Shown here: positions 24,231 through 36,046 of the stretch, piece after piece
Numbering within the stretch: position 1 is the first letter of the stretch
Layout of the letters: each line of letters opens with the position of its first letter
From: Ceratothoa steindachneri
Lineage: Eukaryota > Arthropoda > Malacostraca > Isopoda > Cymothoidae
NCBI GenBank assembly: GCA_963969495.1
Contig: OZ018321.1
Span: 190,658,985 to 190,722,984, forward strand
Direction of reading: 5' to 3'
DNA: 64,000 nucleotides
The notes under the pieces: generated by a model
Seen by the model: only the letters and a program-made list of their open reading frames with translations
Told to the model about the DNA's origin: nothing
The model's database searches: none
Program-made: the position numbers and the translations under genes

Positions 24231-27200
24231 CTTCTTTTTTTTTTTTTTTAAGAGCTCATCTGGCGACTGCCTACTTGGGCATTAGTCGCCGTATTAAAAC
24301 TGGCCTAGTTCTAGGTTACTTTAAAATAAAATTAAAGAGAGAAAAAAAAAAAAACACCCCAAAAGGGGGAAAGGAAGCAAGCTGGTGCGTCGGGGAGAGG
24401 TCCACCCGGCGCAGGAGCGTGCAACTAAAGGAAAAAAAAACAAAAAAAACAAAAAACAAACAAACAAACAAACCTTGCTTAAATAATAGGGAGAAGGCCG
24501 GCCTCCCCAGAGAAGTCAACAAGTCCACAAGTCAATGTGCACGAATCTGTCCCGAGCACAAGGGACAGGCGGTAGCGACCCCGCCCATCCCGGTACTGGG
24601 ACAGGTATCGTGCGCGAAGATCACCCAGACTGGGACATTCGACAAGAATGTGCCGAACAGTCTGGACGACGACGCAGTCGTTGCAATAGGGCGCAGGCGA
24701 GCGCTCCATCAGATAGCGATGCGTCACACGAGTGTGTCCGATTCGGAGACGACAGAAAGCAACCTGAAGCCGCCGCGGCATTGGGGGATAGGTCCATGGG
24801 AACAGTCGCGGCGCAATGGCACGCAACTTTAAGTTCCCTTCGACCGTCTCCCATCTTCTTTGCCAAGCAGTCCGAAGAGCTGCCCGTATTCGTGCCATGT
24901 AGTCGGTGTGAGGAAGAGCGAAACGCTGGTCCGGTCGCAGAGTCCTCGCGGACTCTTTGGCGCCCTCATCGGCGCACTCATTCCCCGCAATTCCTACATG
25001 TCCAGGAACCCAGCAGAAGATAATCTCGACATCTGCCCGGCTCGCCAAAACCGTGGCGTCACGGATATCGCGAACCAGGGGATGCGGAGATTCCAATGCC
25101 CCGAGAGCACTCAGGGCGCTTTGTGAGTCGCTATAGATCACAATCCGGTCTCCGAACCGGGCACGTCGCGTAATCTCCCGTACCGAGTGGTGTATTGCCA
25201 CCAGCTCGGCCGTGAAGACAGACGCAGCGCCTGGTAGAGCCCCGCTGACTTCAAACAGAGGGGATACGGCGTGGAAGCCGACCCCCTCTTGGGACTTGGA
25301 GCCATCCGTATACACTGGCACGGTACCAGCGTGACACGATGTGTGCTCCAAAAAGGTCGAACGCAATACTCCCGGCGCAGTACAAGCTTTGGGAGCAGAG
25401 GCGTGGCGACAAATAGCCAAATGTGGTACCCTCCAGGGTGGCGTCCTGGACAGAACCAGGGGCGCCACCGGCCCGAGAGCTATATCTACCTCTCGAAGGA
25501 GTTTCCTGGCCCTAAACCCAAAGGGCTTAGGGTATGACTGGCGTCTCTCGGCGGCATAGGCACCATCGAGATCAGCTGCGGATGCAGTGAGAGCTGTTGG
25601 CAACTGAGGGAGGCGCCGGGCTCGCGCGTACAGGCGAGTGATGCACTGCACGCGGCGCAGAGCGAGTGGCATCTCCCCAGCATCGACCAACAGGCTCTCA
25701 ATGGGGGAAGTGCGGAAGGCACCGGTCGCAAGGCGAAGGCCGGTGTGGTGGATAGAATCCACCTTCCGCAATAAACGCTCGGCTGCGGATGCATAAAACT
25801 CGCATCCGTAGTCGAGCTTCGAGCGAACAAAGGATCGATAAAAAAGTAAGTCGGTAGCCCTATCAGCGCCCCAAGCTCTGAACGTCACGGAACGGAGAAT
25901 GTCCATGGCGCGGGTACAAGAGACCCTAAGGCTGCGAATATGAGCCTCCCAGGTGAGGCGTCGGTCGAATACAAGACCAAGGAAACGGTGCGACTCAACC
26001 ACATCCAGGCGCACCCCATTAAGAAACAAATCTGGGTCGGGCTGAAGCCGTGGATGGCGGCAGAAGTGCACCACCTTAGTCTTGGTCAAAGAAAACCGAA
26101 ACCTGTGCGCTTCGGCATAGCGAGAGACGCGGTTCAATGCCTGTTGAAGTCGACGCCGTAGAGTTGGCATCTGGGCCGCGCCAAAAGAGATCGAAAGGTC
26201 GTCCACGTAGAGCGTAGCGAGAACATCTTCTGGCAGCACCGAGGTGATGCCGTTGATGCTTAGGACAAAGAGTGTGACACTGAGGACACTTCCCTGCGGG
26301 ACACCCTCTTCCTGCTCCTTTGGGGCAGAGAGGGCTCCCCCCACCCGTACGCGGAATCGACGATCTCGCAAAAATTCAGATATAAACATTGGGAGGCGTC
26401 CCCTCGCCCCCATTGTGTGGAGAGTCTCCATGATACCGTATCGCCATGCGGTATCATAGGCCTTTTCCAGATCAAAAAACACCGTGGCGTAGTGCTGTCT
26501 ACGAAGGAAAGCCTCGCAGACGGCATTTTCCAGTCGGAGCAGAGCATCCGACGTGGAGTGAAACTTACGGAAGCCGCACTGTGCAGAAGACAGATAGCCT
26601 CCGCTGTCCAGGAAATAGGCTAATCTAAGATTTACCAATTTCTCCATCAACTTGCACACGCAAGAGGTTAGAGAGATCTGGCGGAAACCGGTCGGAGTAG
26701 AGTGATCTCTCCCCGGCTTGCGAAAGGCGAGCACAGTAGCGATTCGCCAGGAGTCTGGGAGAAGACTTTCCACCCAGATCCTGTTGAACAAATCTAACAG
26801 AAAGGCCATGCCTCGCTCACCCACGTGTCGAAGCATGGCGTACGGGACATCGTCCGGACCATGGGCGGTGTCCGCGCACGAAGCGAGAGCGGAACGCAAC
26901 TCACTCACAGTAAACTTGTCGTTGAAGGGTTCTCCGCCTCTGGAGGTAAAGTCCAGCCGGCGGCCTTCCGCGACATCACGACGTGCATTGAATGCTGGCG
27001 GAGCAGCATCACGGCTAGAGAATGCGGAGAAAGCGGTCGCTAAGGATTCCGCCACGGACGCGGGGTCCGAGATTGCTTTCCCATTCTCCTGGAGAACGGG
27101 AGGGGGGTCCTGCGAGAACTTGCCCCGAATCCTTTTGACTCGCTTCCACACCTCAGCTAAAGGGGTCTTCCCGTTAAGTGAAGACACGTATGCCCGCCAA

Positions 27201-27715
27201 GAAGAGCGGTGGGCGTGCTTCGAAATATACCGGAACCTAGCCCTAGCCCGACGAAATTCAGCGACAGTGAAATCGTTCGGGCGGCGCTTATAGCGCATGT
27301 AGGCATAACGCTTCTGTTTGAGGGCCGTCTCACACTCGGCCGACCACCATGGGAGTGGTCGGCGTGCAAAACGGCCAGACGTCCTAGGAATAGTAGTCAG
27401 GCCCACGGCGATGAGGTTGCCGGAGAAGAACTCAACGGCCTCATCTATCGACCTAAACTCCTCGACTGAGATAGAGAATTCAGTCATTTCCTGAAATGCA
27501 GGCCACCGCGCCCGCGCCAAGCACCACCGAGGTGGTCTCTCAGGCGGCAGTTGCCCTGAAAATGATATTTGAATGGGAAAGTGATCACTACCATGGAGGT
27601 CATCGACCACCCCCCAATCAAAATCAGGCTCTGCATCCGAAGAGCACAAAGATAGGTCAAGGCAAGAAAATGAAGCGGTTCTCGGACAGTGATGTGTAAA
27701 CTCATCCACGTTTAG
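24231..27715 (-). mobile_element. LINE family B (I-clade-like), 5'-truncated, inserted into LINE A5
   Basis: On the minus strand the element starts inside the nuclease domain at about 27715, runs through one long open frame, then a 3' UTR (24478-24245), and ends in a poly(A) tail seen as the T run at 24234-24249. The host LINE reads ITMQELADAI on the left and PGWSGITKANITNAPP on the right. A3 has the matching VPSWTGITRNNLLNAP, so only about ten host codons are unaccounted for. No clear target duplication was found. Truncation at the 5' end and an A tail are typical of target-primed reverse transcription. Confidence 0.9.
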
Positions 27716-27754
27716 TCCAGGTTGGTCGGGAATAACAAAAGCGAATATAACCAA
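24479..27754 (-). CDS. LINE B polyprotein: partial EEP endonuclease, reverse transcriptase, RNase H (open frame)
   Basis: A single frame of about 1,090 codons without a stop; the first ten or so codons belong to the flanking LINE A. In order: the end of the EEP nuclease (LHGSDHFPI, residue about 55, SDH intact), RT with FRQISLTSCVCKLMEKL, VFFDLEKAYDTAW (catalytic Asp, about 426), GVPQGSVLSVTLF and LYVDDLSISF (YVDD in place of YADD, about 515). RNase H follows with VYTDGSKSQEG (about 815), AELVAIH, YSDSQSAL and GHVGIAGNECADEG (about 920), giving the D-E-D-H/D set. The C terminus has CRLRIGHTRVTH and a CNDC..RHILVEC zinc-finger-like motif. RNase H and YVDD fit the I clade. It lacks the nuclease N terminus and ORF1, so it cannot move by itself. 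The intact 3.2-kb frame implies a recent insertion. Confidence 0.92.
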   Translation of the reverse strand: MVIFAFVIPDQPGLNVDEFTHHCPRTASFSCLDLSLCSSDAEPDFDWGVVDDLHGSDHFPIQISFSGQLPPERPPRWCLARARWPAFQEMTEFSISVEEFRSIDEAVEFFSGNLIAVGLTTIPRTSGRFARRPLPWWSAECETALKQKRYAYMRYKRRPNDFTVAEFRRARARFRYISKHAHRSSWRAYVSSLNGKTPLAEVWKRVKRIRGKFSQDPPPVLQENGKAISDPASVAESLATAFSAFSSRDAAPPAFNARRDVAEGRRLDFTSRGGEPFNDKFTVSELRSALASCADTAHGPDDVPYAMLRHVGERGMAFLLDLFNRIWVESLLPDSWRIATVLAFRKPGRDHSTPTGFRQISLTSCVCKLMEKLVNLRLAYFLDSGGYLSSAQCGFRKFHSTSDALLRLENAVCEAFLRRQHYATVFFDLEKAYDTAWRYGIMETLHTMGARGRLPMFISEFLRDRRFRVRVGGALSAPKEQEEGVPQGSVLSVTLFVLSINGITSVLPEDVLATLYVDDLSISFGAAQMPTLRRRLQQALNRVSRYAEAHRFRFSLTKTKVVHFCRHPRLQPDPDLFLNGVRLDVVESHRFLGLVFDRRLTWEAHIRSLRVSCTRAMDILRSVTFRAWGADRATDLLFYRSFVRSKLDYGCEFYASAAERLLRKVDSIHHTGLRLATGAFRTSPIESLLVDAGEMPLALRRVQCITRLYARARRLPQLPTALTASAADLDGAYAAERRQSYPKPFGFRARKLLREVDIALGPVAPLVLSRTPPWRVPHLAICRHASAPKACTAPGVLRSTFLEHTSCHAGTVPVYTDGSKSQEGVGFHAVSPLFEVSGALPGAASVFTAELVAIHHSVREITRRARFGDRIVIYSDSQSALSALGALESPHPLVRDIRDATVLASRADVEIIFCWVPGHVGIAGNECADEGAKESARTLRPDQRFALPHTDYMARIRAALRTAWQRRWETVEGNLKLRAIAPRLFPWTYPPMPRRLQVAFCRLRIGHTRVTHRYLMERSPAPYCNDCVVVQTVRHILVECPSLGDLRARYLSQYRDGRGRYRLSLVLGTDSCTLTCGLVDFSGEAGLLPII

Positions 27755-29048
27755 CGCTCCACCGCAAGTGCATCAGGAAATGCTGAACGTAATAAACTCA
27801 GCCATGAACACCGGCTACTTCCCTGATGCGTTTAAACTTGCAAAAGTTCTATTCATCCCGAAGGGGAGCAGAACTCTCAATCAGTTCCTAAACTATAGGC
27901 CAATCTCCCTCTTGAAATTCCTAGGCAAGATCTTTAAAAAGATCCTAAACGACAGGCTACAGAATCAGCTAGCAGAGAACGATGCGCTCAACTATCGACG
28001 GCACGGCTTCCGCAGAGGAAGAGGAACCGACACCTCGCTCGCACTTCTCTCAGAAAAGCTAGCAAAATCCAGGGCGGAGGGAAATTACGTAGACGTAGTG
28101 CTCAGAGACGTACAGAAGGCCTTTGACAAGGTTTGGCTGAGGAGTCTGCAATTCAAGATTGTAAACCTTCGGCTGAAACCTCTCATTGAAAAGATCCTCT
28201 GCGATTATGTAATGGAAAGAAGAGCGCAAATACAGATTGAGGGCTACAAGGTACCAGAATTTAGACTCGAGGCTGGTGTGCCGCAAAGTAGCTGCCTCAG
28301 CACTCACCAATCAAGGGTGACGCGATGTATCTACAATACGCAGATAACATCACGCAGCTTGTATCGAGCACTTACAACAACGACCTAGTGCAATCTGCAG
28401 AGACGGCGGTGGAGATCGAAAACATAGACTCGTACGAGCGTAAATGGAAAATATAGACGAATGTCCAAAAGTATGTCGTTATCCCCATGAACCGCACGAT
28501 AGACGACGACATTTATGTTGGCGATCGAAGCCACCACTACTCTCAGGAGGGCACAGTGCTCGGGCTCAAACTTACCTTTTGGGGGTATAAGCCTCACGTT
28601 ACAGACCGGATCAACTTAGCACTGGTGGAATTGGTCAAACTGTTCTGTTTCCGCAGACTGAGCAGGAGTAACTTAAGGAAACTCTACCTTTGCTACGTTA
28701 GACCAAAGTTTATATACCCAGCGGTAATCACACAAACCTCGGATCATGACACTGAAATCTATGCAGAGGGTACAGAATAAAGCCTCCTTGGTTATTAACC
28801 AGACAAGAAGACGGGAATGTATATCACAGAGAAAACTACACAGAAGAGCAAAACTACAACCAATCAACACTTTAGTACAATCACAAGCAAAGAAGATATG
28901 GGACAAAGTAGAAACCAAAATACTGCCAAACCTGGACCTGAAATTAGACATTGATATGACAAGACTAAAGCGTAAAATCACACGACGGACTAACTTCCCA
29001 AATGGCAGGCGAACTGCTGCTGAGGAACTGAGTGAACGGTTTACATAG
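27715..29048 (+). pseudogene. LINE A5 ORF2, 3' part: reverse transcriptase
   Basis: Continues the frame broken by LINE B: PGWSGITKANITNAPP, MNTGYFPDAFKLAKVLFIPK, LNYRPISLLKFLGKIF, RHGFRRGRGTDTSLALL, VDVVLRDVQKAFDKVWL (first catalytic Asp), EAGVPQSSCLS and MYLQYADNITQ near 28330-28345, where the second Asp of YADD is Asn. The C-terminal region (KLYLCYVRPKFIYPAVITQ, AKKIWDKVETKILPNL, RTNFPNGRRTAAEELS) runs to the stop at 29046-29048. There is no RNase H. Frame changes near 28300, 28450 and 28760 and the altered active site make it inactive. Motifs such as NYRPISLL and HGFRxGRGTD are typical of the Jockey group. Confidence 0.87.
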
Positions 29049-29358
29049 ACTATCCTTTTATATATTGTTTGACCCAAAGTTCATATAGAAATCCTGTAAT
29101 TATGACAAAAGCACTTAAAACTCGCACTTATGACCTAAATCCTTAATCTGTCTTATATTATTTATATCACTTATGGTGACAAAAGTTCTTTAATAAGCAC
29201 TTAAAATGTACAAATTCAGTCACAATTAAAATATAAATGTTTGAACGCCTCAAAAATATATAATTATTTAAAATATGTTTATATAAAGTAAAAAACAAAA
29301 CATATACGTAAATGTATTTTTTGAATTAAAAATAAACAGATTGTTTATATAGAAATTG

Positions 29359-29669
29359 GTATGAATGTATATAAGAATATGTAAAAATTTGTATGAAAGT
29401 TTAAAATTAGATTAAATATATTTGTTAAAATTTGTATGAAAGTTTAAAGTTAGAATAAATATATATGTCAAAATTTGTATGTAAGTATAAAAGTTAGAAA
29501 AATTATGTAAAAACTTGCATGGAAGTTTAAAGTTAGATCAATTATATGTTAAAAGTAGTAGGAAAGTTCAAAGTTAGAACAAATATAGAGGTAAAATCTG
29601 TATGAAAGTATAAAAATTTGAAAAATTATGTAACAACTTGTATAAAAGTTTAAAGTTAGATCAAATATG
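29359..29669. repeat. AT-rich satellite, about 42-bp units, left part
   Basis: About eight imperfect units of the type gtatgaaagtttaaagttag + aataaatatatgtcaaaattt (40-43 bp). The array stops abruptly at 29669 and resumes at 30891, on the other side of the solo LTR. Confidence 0.85.
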
Positions 29670-30890
<1,221 letters not shown>

Positions 30891-30985
30891 ATATGTTAAA
30901 AATTTGAATGAAAGTTTAAAGTTAGAATAAATATATGTCAAATTTGTATGAAAGTATAAACTTAAGAATAAATTTAGATGTAAAA
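30891..30985. repeat. AT-rich satellite, about 42-bp units, right part
   Basis: Continuation of the 29359-29669 array: two more units (gaatgaaagtttaaagttag.., gtatgaaagtataaactta..) after the LTR insertion. Confidence 0.85.
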
Positions 30986-31033
30986 AAAAGGAAAAAAGAA
31001 AAAATGTACATGCATGTATACAAAAAGTTTAAT

Positions 31034-31037
<4 letters not shown>

Positions 31038-31125
<88 letters not shown>
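31038..31125. repeat. (TA)n microsatellite
   Basis: About 88 bp of TA preceded by a short (AAT)n run, next to the end of the AT-rich satellite. Confidence 0.98.
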
Positions 31126-31128
<3 letters not shown>

Positions 31129-32460
31129 GGAATCCCCACGTGGAAGATCTTTAGCAGAAAGGAACTCCCATGTGCAGCACAAAGCCCGGCTTGGCCTAAA
31201 ATGGTAAGCCTACCCCCCCCCCCTTCCACAAGCGGTAGCCTCGAATCGAATCCCTCATCATTCATCTTTATGCGGGCTAAAATAGCTCTGCAAGAAGATT
31301 CGAGGCCCTTCGAGAGTAGAGCTGTTTCCCGCTAACCCCCAACTCCGGGGAGAGCCTCAAGCATAAATAACGCTCGACTCCCTGGAAGAGACACAGAGTT
31401 GAGAAGTCTCACCAGAACCTAGAAGATTTCCACATGGTTCCAAGTCAAGTGCTAGCAACAAAGCAAAGGGACAGCTGGACTATTTTGTGTATTTGGAATT
31501 ATCCCCAGCCATGAGGTAATTCCACTGAACGATCGCCACGAGTAATTTTCCCGACTTCTTTCATCAACTCCTGTCGAAGCCCTCCTTATTTTGGGTAGCC
31601 GAAATACTCTCCCCTGGACCGGAAGTTACCCCCCCCCCCTTGCTTTTGGAGAACCGTCATCACTCCAACCTCCCGCTCTGAAGTCCGAGCGGTCTCACCT
31701 CACGTACAGAAGACATCCATGAGCCAGCCCCCCTCCCCCCTTCAGTAACCCAATTGAGTTAATCTTCCCCCTTTCGTTTATTGATGTGATTTTTTCCCGT
31801 TAATTCTCTGAGGTTATTTTACCCTTCAATTCTCTTTTTAATTTTTTTGTGTAAATAAAATTCTATTTTTGTACATGTCTCTTTAAATAACCTTAAACTT
31901 TGCCATTTTCCATAATTTACCTGACCTCGTTGCACTCTCTCGTTACTCAGCCCGTCTGAACGCGTGGTTTTCCATCCCTTTTGTCGGTTCACTTTCAAGT
32001 TATTGTTTCTCTCCCATAGATATTTTAAGATTCAAAAGAGTGAAAAAAAAAATAATGCAAGAGATGCCCCAATCACCAGGAAAAATATCAACGGTGTGTT
32101 TTCACCAAACTATCTCTCCCACTATATATCTACTACTAAAAACTTTGAACAGCTGCATTTCTTCCACTTTCTGCCAGGTCCTCACTCCACTCATTACATC
32201 GGTAAAGGAGGCAAGAACATTTCCAAACGCTCCGAAGATGATCGAATAAAATCGAAAGCTTAGCAATTGAGTTTGGTTTTTACCAAACACATTCATTTAA
32301 AAAAGAGATGAATACAGGACAAGTGATCCACCATCTACAAGATGGAATAAAAATGATAGTTAGAAGAAGAGAAAGTTGCCAAAGGAAATTAATTAAGGCA
32401 AAATACACAATGGTATTCAACAAAATTTGCATTCAAGAAAGACTGCTACCCAACTACACT
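31126..32460. other. No gene recognised
   Basis: Contains C homopolymer runs (about 31211, 31630 and 31730) and no coding similarity. The short frames at 31964-32263 are unconvincing. Confidence 0.45.
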
Positions 32461-32461
32461 A

Positions 32462-32575
<114 letters not shown>

Positions 32576-32694
32576 TCCACACATCTTTACCTTCTCAATG
32601 ACCACCAGTTAAATTTATTCCTCCTTCCTTACAATTTATATGTCCACAAATGCTTTCGTTTATAGCTGCTTCTTAGTTCCATGTAAGTAAGAAA

Positions 32695-32850
32695 AATGCT
32701 AGATCCTAGTGGTAGATCCTATTACTAGAAATCCCTTTCCTATATCTAATTTTAGCTGGTTGTGAAGTAGAGATGCCAGTGCTAACTAGTTACATAGATC
32801 CTTGGACTAGACATCCTGGTGAGAGATCCTAGTGCTCTTGAACTGAGTCG
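32695..32850. repeat. Second cluster of the 13-14 kb minisatellite unit
   Basis: Repeats atgctagatcctagtgg, tgaagtagagatgccagtgc and agagatcctagtgctc, the same vocabulary as the array at 12970-14190, about 18.5 kb away. Confidence 0.75.
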
Positions 32851-33527
32851 ATCCCGTAATGCAGGCCAATAAGAGGGGGCGGAGTACCTACCTTGCAGAA
32901 GCACATAAGGCAGGAGTTGACGTCGAGTAGCGTTGATGACACCTGGACTCGGGCTCCTTCGTGCCTGCAGTAGAGCGGCACACCTGGCAACACGAAGCGA
33001 TGCACATGTAAGTCAGTGGCGAAGAAAATTCGCATTTTTATTTTATAATAATAAAAGGGAAGATAACTCCCGAAGGTGTGTCGACTAAGACTTTTATGAA
33101 GAGATTCTAATATAATGTGGTGAAGTTAAGTGGTGTGAAAAATAACCCTAGATGTCCATTAATTAAGGATAGTGATTTTGGCTATGAGGAAAAGTAAGAG
33201 GGGTCGGGATTTAATGAAATTATGATATATATAATTTATGATCAGATATATAATTCATCTTGCACTTGGACATAAAGAATAGAGAGAGGATATGATAGAG
33301 TCATGCAGGGATGAGAGCTAAGGAAGACGCAAAACGAGATACAGGAAATAAAATGGACTAGGATAAATAGAGGTTTTTTAAAAAGAAATAAAGGATAAAA
33401 GAATTACGACAAAAAAAAACACTCCTAAATGCTTAAAATATTAATAGATCACACTAATCTCTAGTTCGCTTATACGAATGCATGAACGCAAACGTACGAA
33501 CTTAAGTCAAATTGCGGGAATAAATAG

Positions 33528-33629
<102 letters not shown>

Positions 33630-33735
33630 GCTTGACCAAAAACACCCTATGGCTTCATTCATATAATGTAATCTAAAATTTGTGGTAAATGAATTCTGTA
33701 TTAATATATTATGTATGTATTTATCATTAATTATT

Positions 33736-34674
33736 TTAAAAATTAGTCGCACCTCCTCTCGTTTAATTACAACTATTATTCTTCGCGTTATGAATTTCAC
33801 CAAATTTTCACAAATTTCTGTCGCTATCTTTCCCCACTCAGCTTGTAATTTTTTTTTTTACATTTCTTTTTATTTCTTTTTGTGCTACTTCTTGTTGCTT
33901 TCCCAAGCACTCCCTACAAGGGTTCTATTTGGATTTATGTTTGGGCTCTGTGGTGGCCATTCCATAAGGATGATGTTATGCCCATTTCTCTAAACCAATT
34001 CTTGATGTGGTTAGTTAGGTGTATGGTATGGCCATTGTCCGGGTGAAATATAACTTCATTTCTTGGTGTTGTGGGATGCACTTTCGAAAACTTGTGACAA
34101 CATAAATATCTGAAAAATTGTTAGAAAAATTTAATTTATTAGATAATTATCTTCCAAGATATATTTGAATGGAATTACGTAATTTACATGTAAGACCGCA
34201 TTATAATAGTCTTTCTTAGATACCTGATAATTACTTTCATCTGACCACAGGAATTCAGGCCATTATTTACGTGTGCAATTTTTGTAATTTTTGGCCCAGT
34301 GAAGGGTATTTTTGTGTTGACGTCAGATATCGATGGTTTCTTTTTCGCCTTGTAACAGACTCTCTTTAGGAACTGTTATGGGTGATATTTTTTAACATGA
34401 AGCTTCAATGAACAAGTTCAGATGTTTTTTCTGCGATTCTGTAGTGAAACTCGAATGATATAGAGATGTGTCTTCTCTAGGTGTCGTAAGACGTTATTTG
34501 CCACTTCTCAAAACAAAGCTCTTGGTCTCTTGATATCGTTTTGTAGTGGTTTGTACAGCTAAGCTTCAACATTTTAATTTTTTAGAGACTTTAACATACT
34601 TGTGATAACCTTTATCTATGGAGAAGTTGGATTTGTGATATCTATCTTTCTGAAACCTCTTTACTTTTAGCCAT
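33736..34674 (-). pseudogene. Decayed Tc1-like transposase
   Basis: Minus-strand translation from the ATG at 34674 (MAKSKEVSER, stop) shows, across several frames, a helix-turn-helix part (NFSIDKGYHKYVKVSKK, TTKRYQETKSFVLRSGK), then RNHRYLTSTQKYPSLGQK and WPEFLWSDESNYQ, which is the first catalytic block with its Asp intact. The second block region is FHPDNGH-like. The third is ILMEWPPQSPNINPNRTLV, where Asp of SPDLNPIENLW has become Asn. The C terminus LQAEWGKIATEICENLV ends with RGGATNF and a stop at 33736-33738. The 313-codon span approximates a full Tc1 transposase. Many frameshifts show long decay. No terminal repeats were recognised. Confidence 0.8.
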
Positions 34675-34814
34675 ATTATTTATTTAGAACAATAGTGAAT
34701 ACATAATAATCACTAACTCTATAATTGTATAACGGGATTTTTGAAAATGGGTGAAAAATTAATAAATGTTTTTTTCCTTAGTGGACAAATGACTTATGTT
34801 TTTTGCTGGTTTTT

Positions 34815-35215
34815 TAAAAAATAATTACAAATCGTCAAGTTTAGAAAATGTATTAAAATTAAGGGATGGAAGTTTTTTATTTTTTAGTATATAAAAGCAA
34901 TTTCAGGTGAAAAAGCTCTCTTTTTTTTACCAAAACCCCATAGGTATATTTAAAATTTTTATCAAAGTTATTTCTAATAATTCTTTTATAACATCCCAAA
35001 ACAAAATGGTGAAGTTCAGAAATAAATATAAGTATCGAAATTTGTGGATGTTTTAAAACCAAAAGAATTACAAATGGTGAAGTTCAGAAAATTTATTTTT
35101 ATATATGTTCTTCTATAACTATATTTTAGCAACGTGATATTTTGAAATGGGGGAAATTTAGTTTAGAGTTCTTTTATAAAATTATTATAATTGGCGAAGT
35201 TCAGAAAATTTCTAA
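34815..35215. repeat. Short repeat series around GGTGAAGTTCAGAAAAT
   Basis: Related blocks at about 34828 (tcgtcaagtttagaaaatg), 35007 (ggtgaagttcagaaata), 35074 (ggtgaagttcagaaaattt) and 35193 (ggcgaagttcagaaaattt), each embedded in AT-rich sequence with irregular spacing of 70-180 bp. Confidence 0.6.
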
Positions 35216-35229
35216 AATTCTAACCATGG

Positions 35230-36010
35230 CAGCTTTTTTTTAGATTTTAAATTTTAATCTTAGTAGTGAAGCGTAAGCTCTACCCGTAGGGGGCAGTGGC
35301 CAAACCATGCCTGGTAGTTATAAAATTTAAGCTGAAACATAAAAAATATTAGTTAAAGTCTGATTTTAGAAAACTTACCATTTTTATTAATTACATAGCA
35401 TTTAGCATAATAACAAGTAATTAAAACATATTAACAAAATATCAAACATTAGTCAAAATGCACATTATTTGCGTACAATTTAATATGTTGAAAAAATAAA
35501 ATCTATGAGGGATGGGATGCTTTATGCTTTATCTAAGACTATATATATATATATACATATATTGTATTGAACACACAACACCATCAAATTCGAAGCACTT
35601 CGCAGTCAGGTGTACATACACGTTAGCACATACAAACATATTTAAAATGTAACTCCTAAATACTCCATATATTTAAGGAAACCTTTAAGTTATTTTAAGT
35701 CTCCTCACTTTCTGGAAGAAAGTGAGTAGGTTGAGAAACAAGATGAGGAACAACAAGAGCAAGGATGTCAAGGTAATTGTGGGCATAAATGACATCAAAA
35801 GTAGAATACTTTGATGATTGTATAATGTGGCTATGGAAGATAACACAAATGTGAATTGGGTGCTGTAACGCGGTAAGGAAGAGATAAACATGTAAGAGGT
35901 TGTACAGAGTGGGGACTGTATTAGTTTGCATGATGACTGTCTCAAGGAAAAATAAAAGTGTTTTTATTTTTTGAGATACATTCGTCAAATTTGGGTCGCC
36001 GGGACTTCGT
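35230..36010. other. No gene recognised
   Basis: AT-rich. The minus-strand frames at 35685-36015 are hydrophobic and unrecognised, and I do not regard them as genes. Confidence 0.4.
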
Positions 36011-36046
36011 GACATGTTCTGTCAATCTCATTCGACGACCTGGCCT

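Larger units (their letters stand above)
20870..29100 (+). mobile_element. LINE family A, copy A5 (Jockey-like), nearly full length, interrupted by LINE B
   Basis: ORF1 (about 21418-22735) and ORF2 (22856-29048) are both present on the plus strand, with LINE B inserted in ORF2 between about 24231 and 27715. Without the insert the copy is about 4.7 kb, typical for a Jockey-group element. It is the most complete family A copy here and is the reference against which A1-A4 were recognised. Confidence 0.85.

Noticed and set aside
24224..27699. Plus-strand open frames opposite LINE B (for example 24224-24832, 24535-25023, 26718-27293)
   Set aside because: They lie antisense to a clear RT/RNase H frame and show no motifs of their own.
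35685..36015. Minus-strand hydrophobic frames upstream of the 42-bp array as a gene
   Set aside because: Two overlapping frames are equally open and neither shows a recognisable domain.
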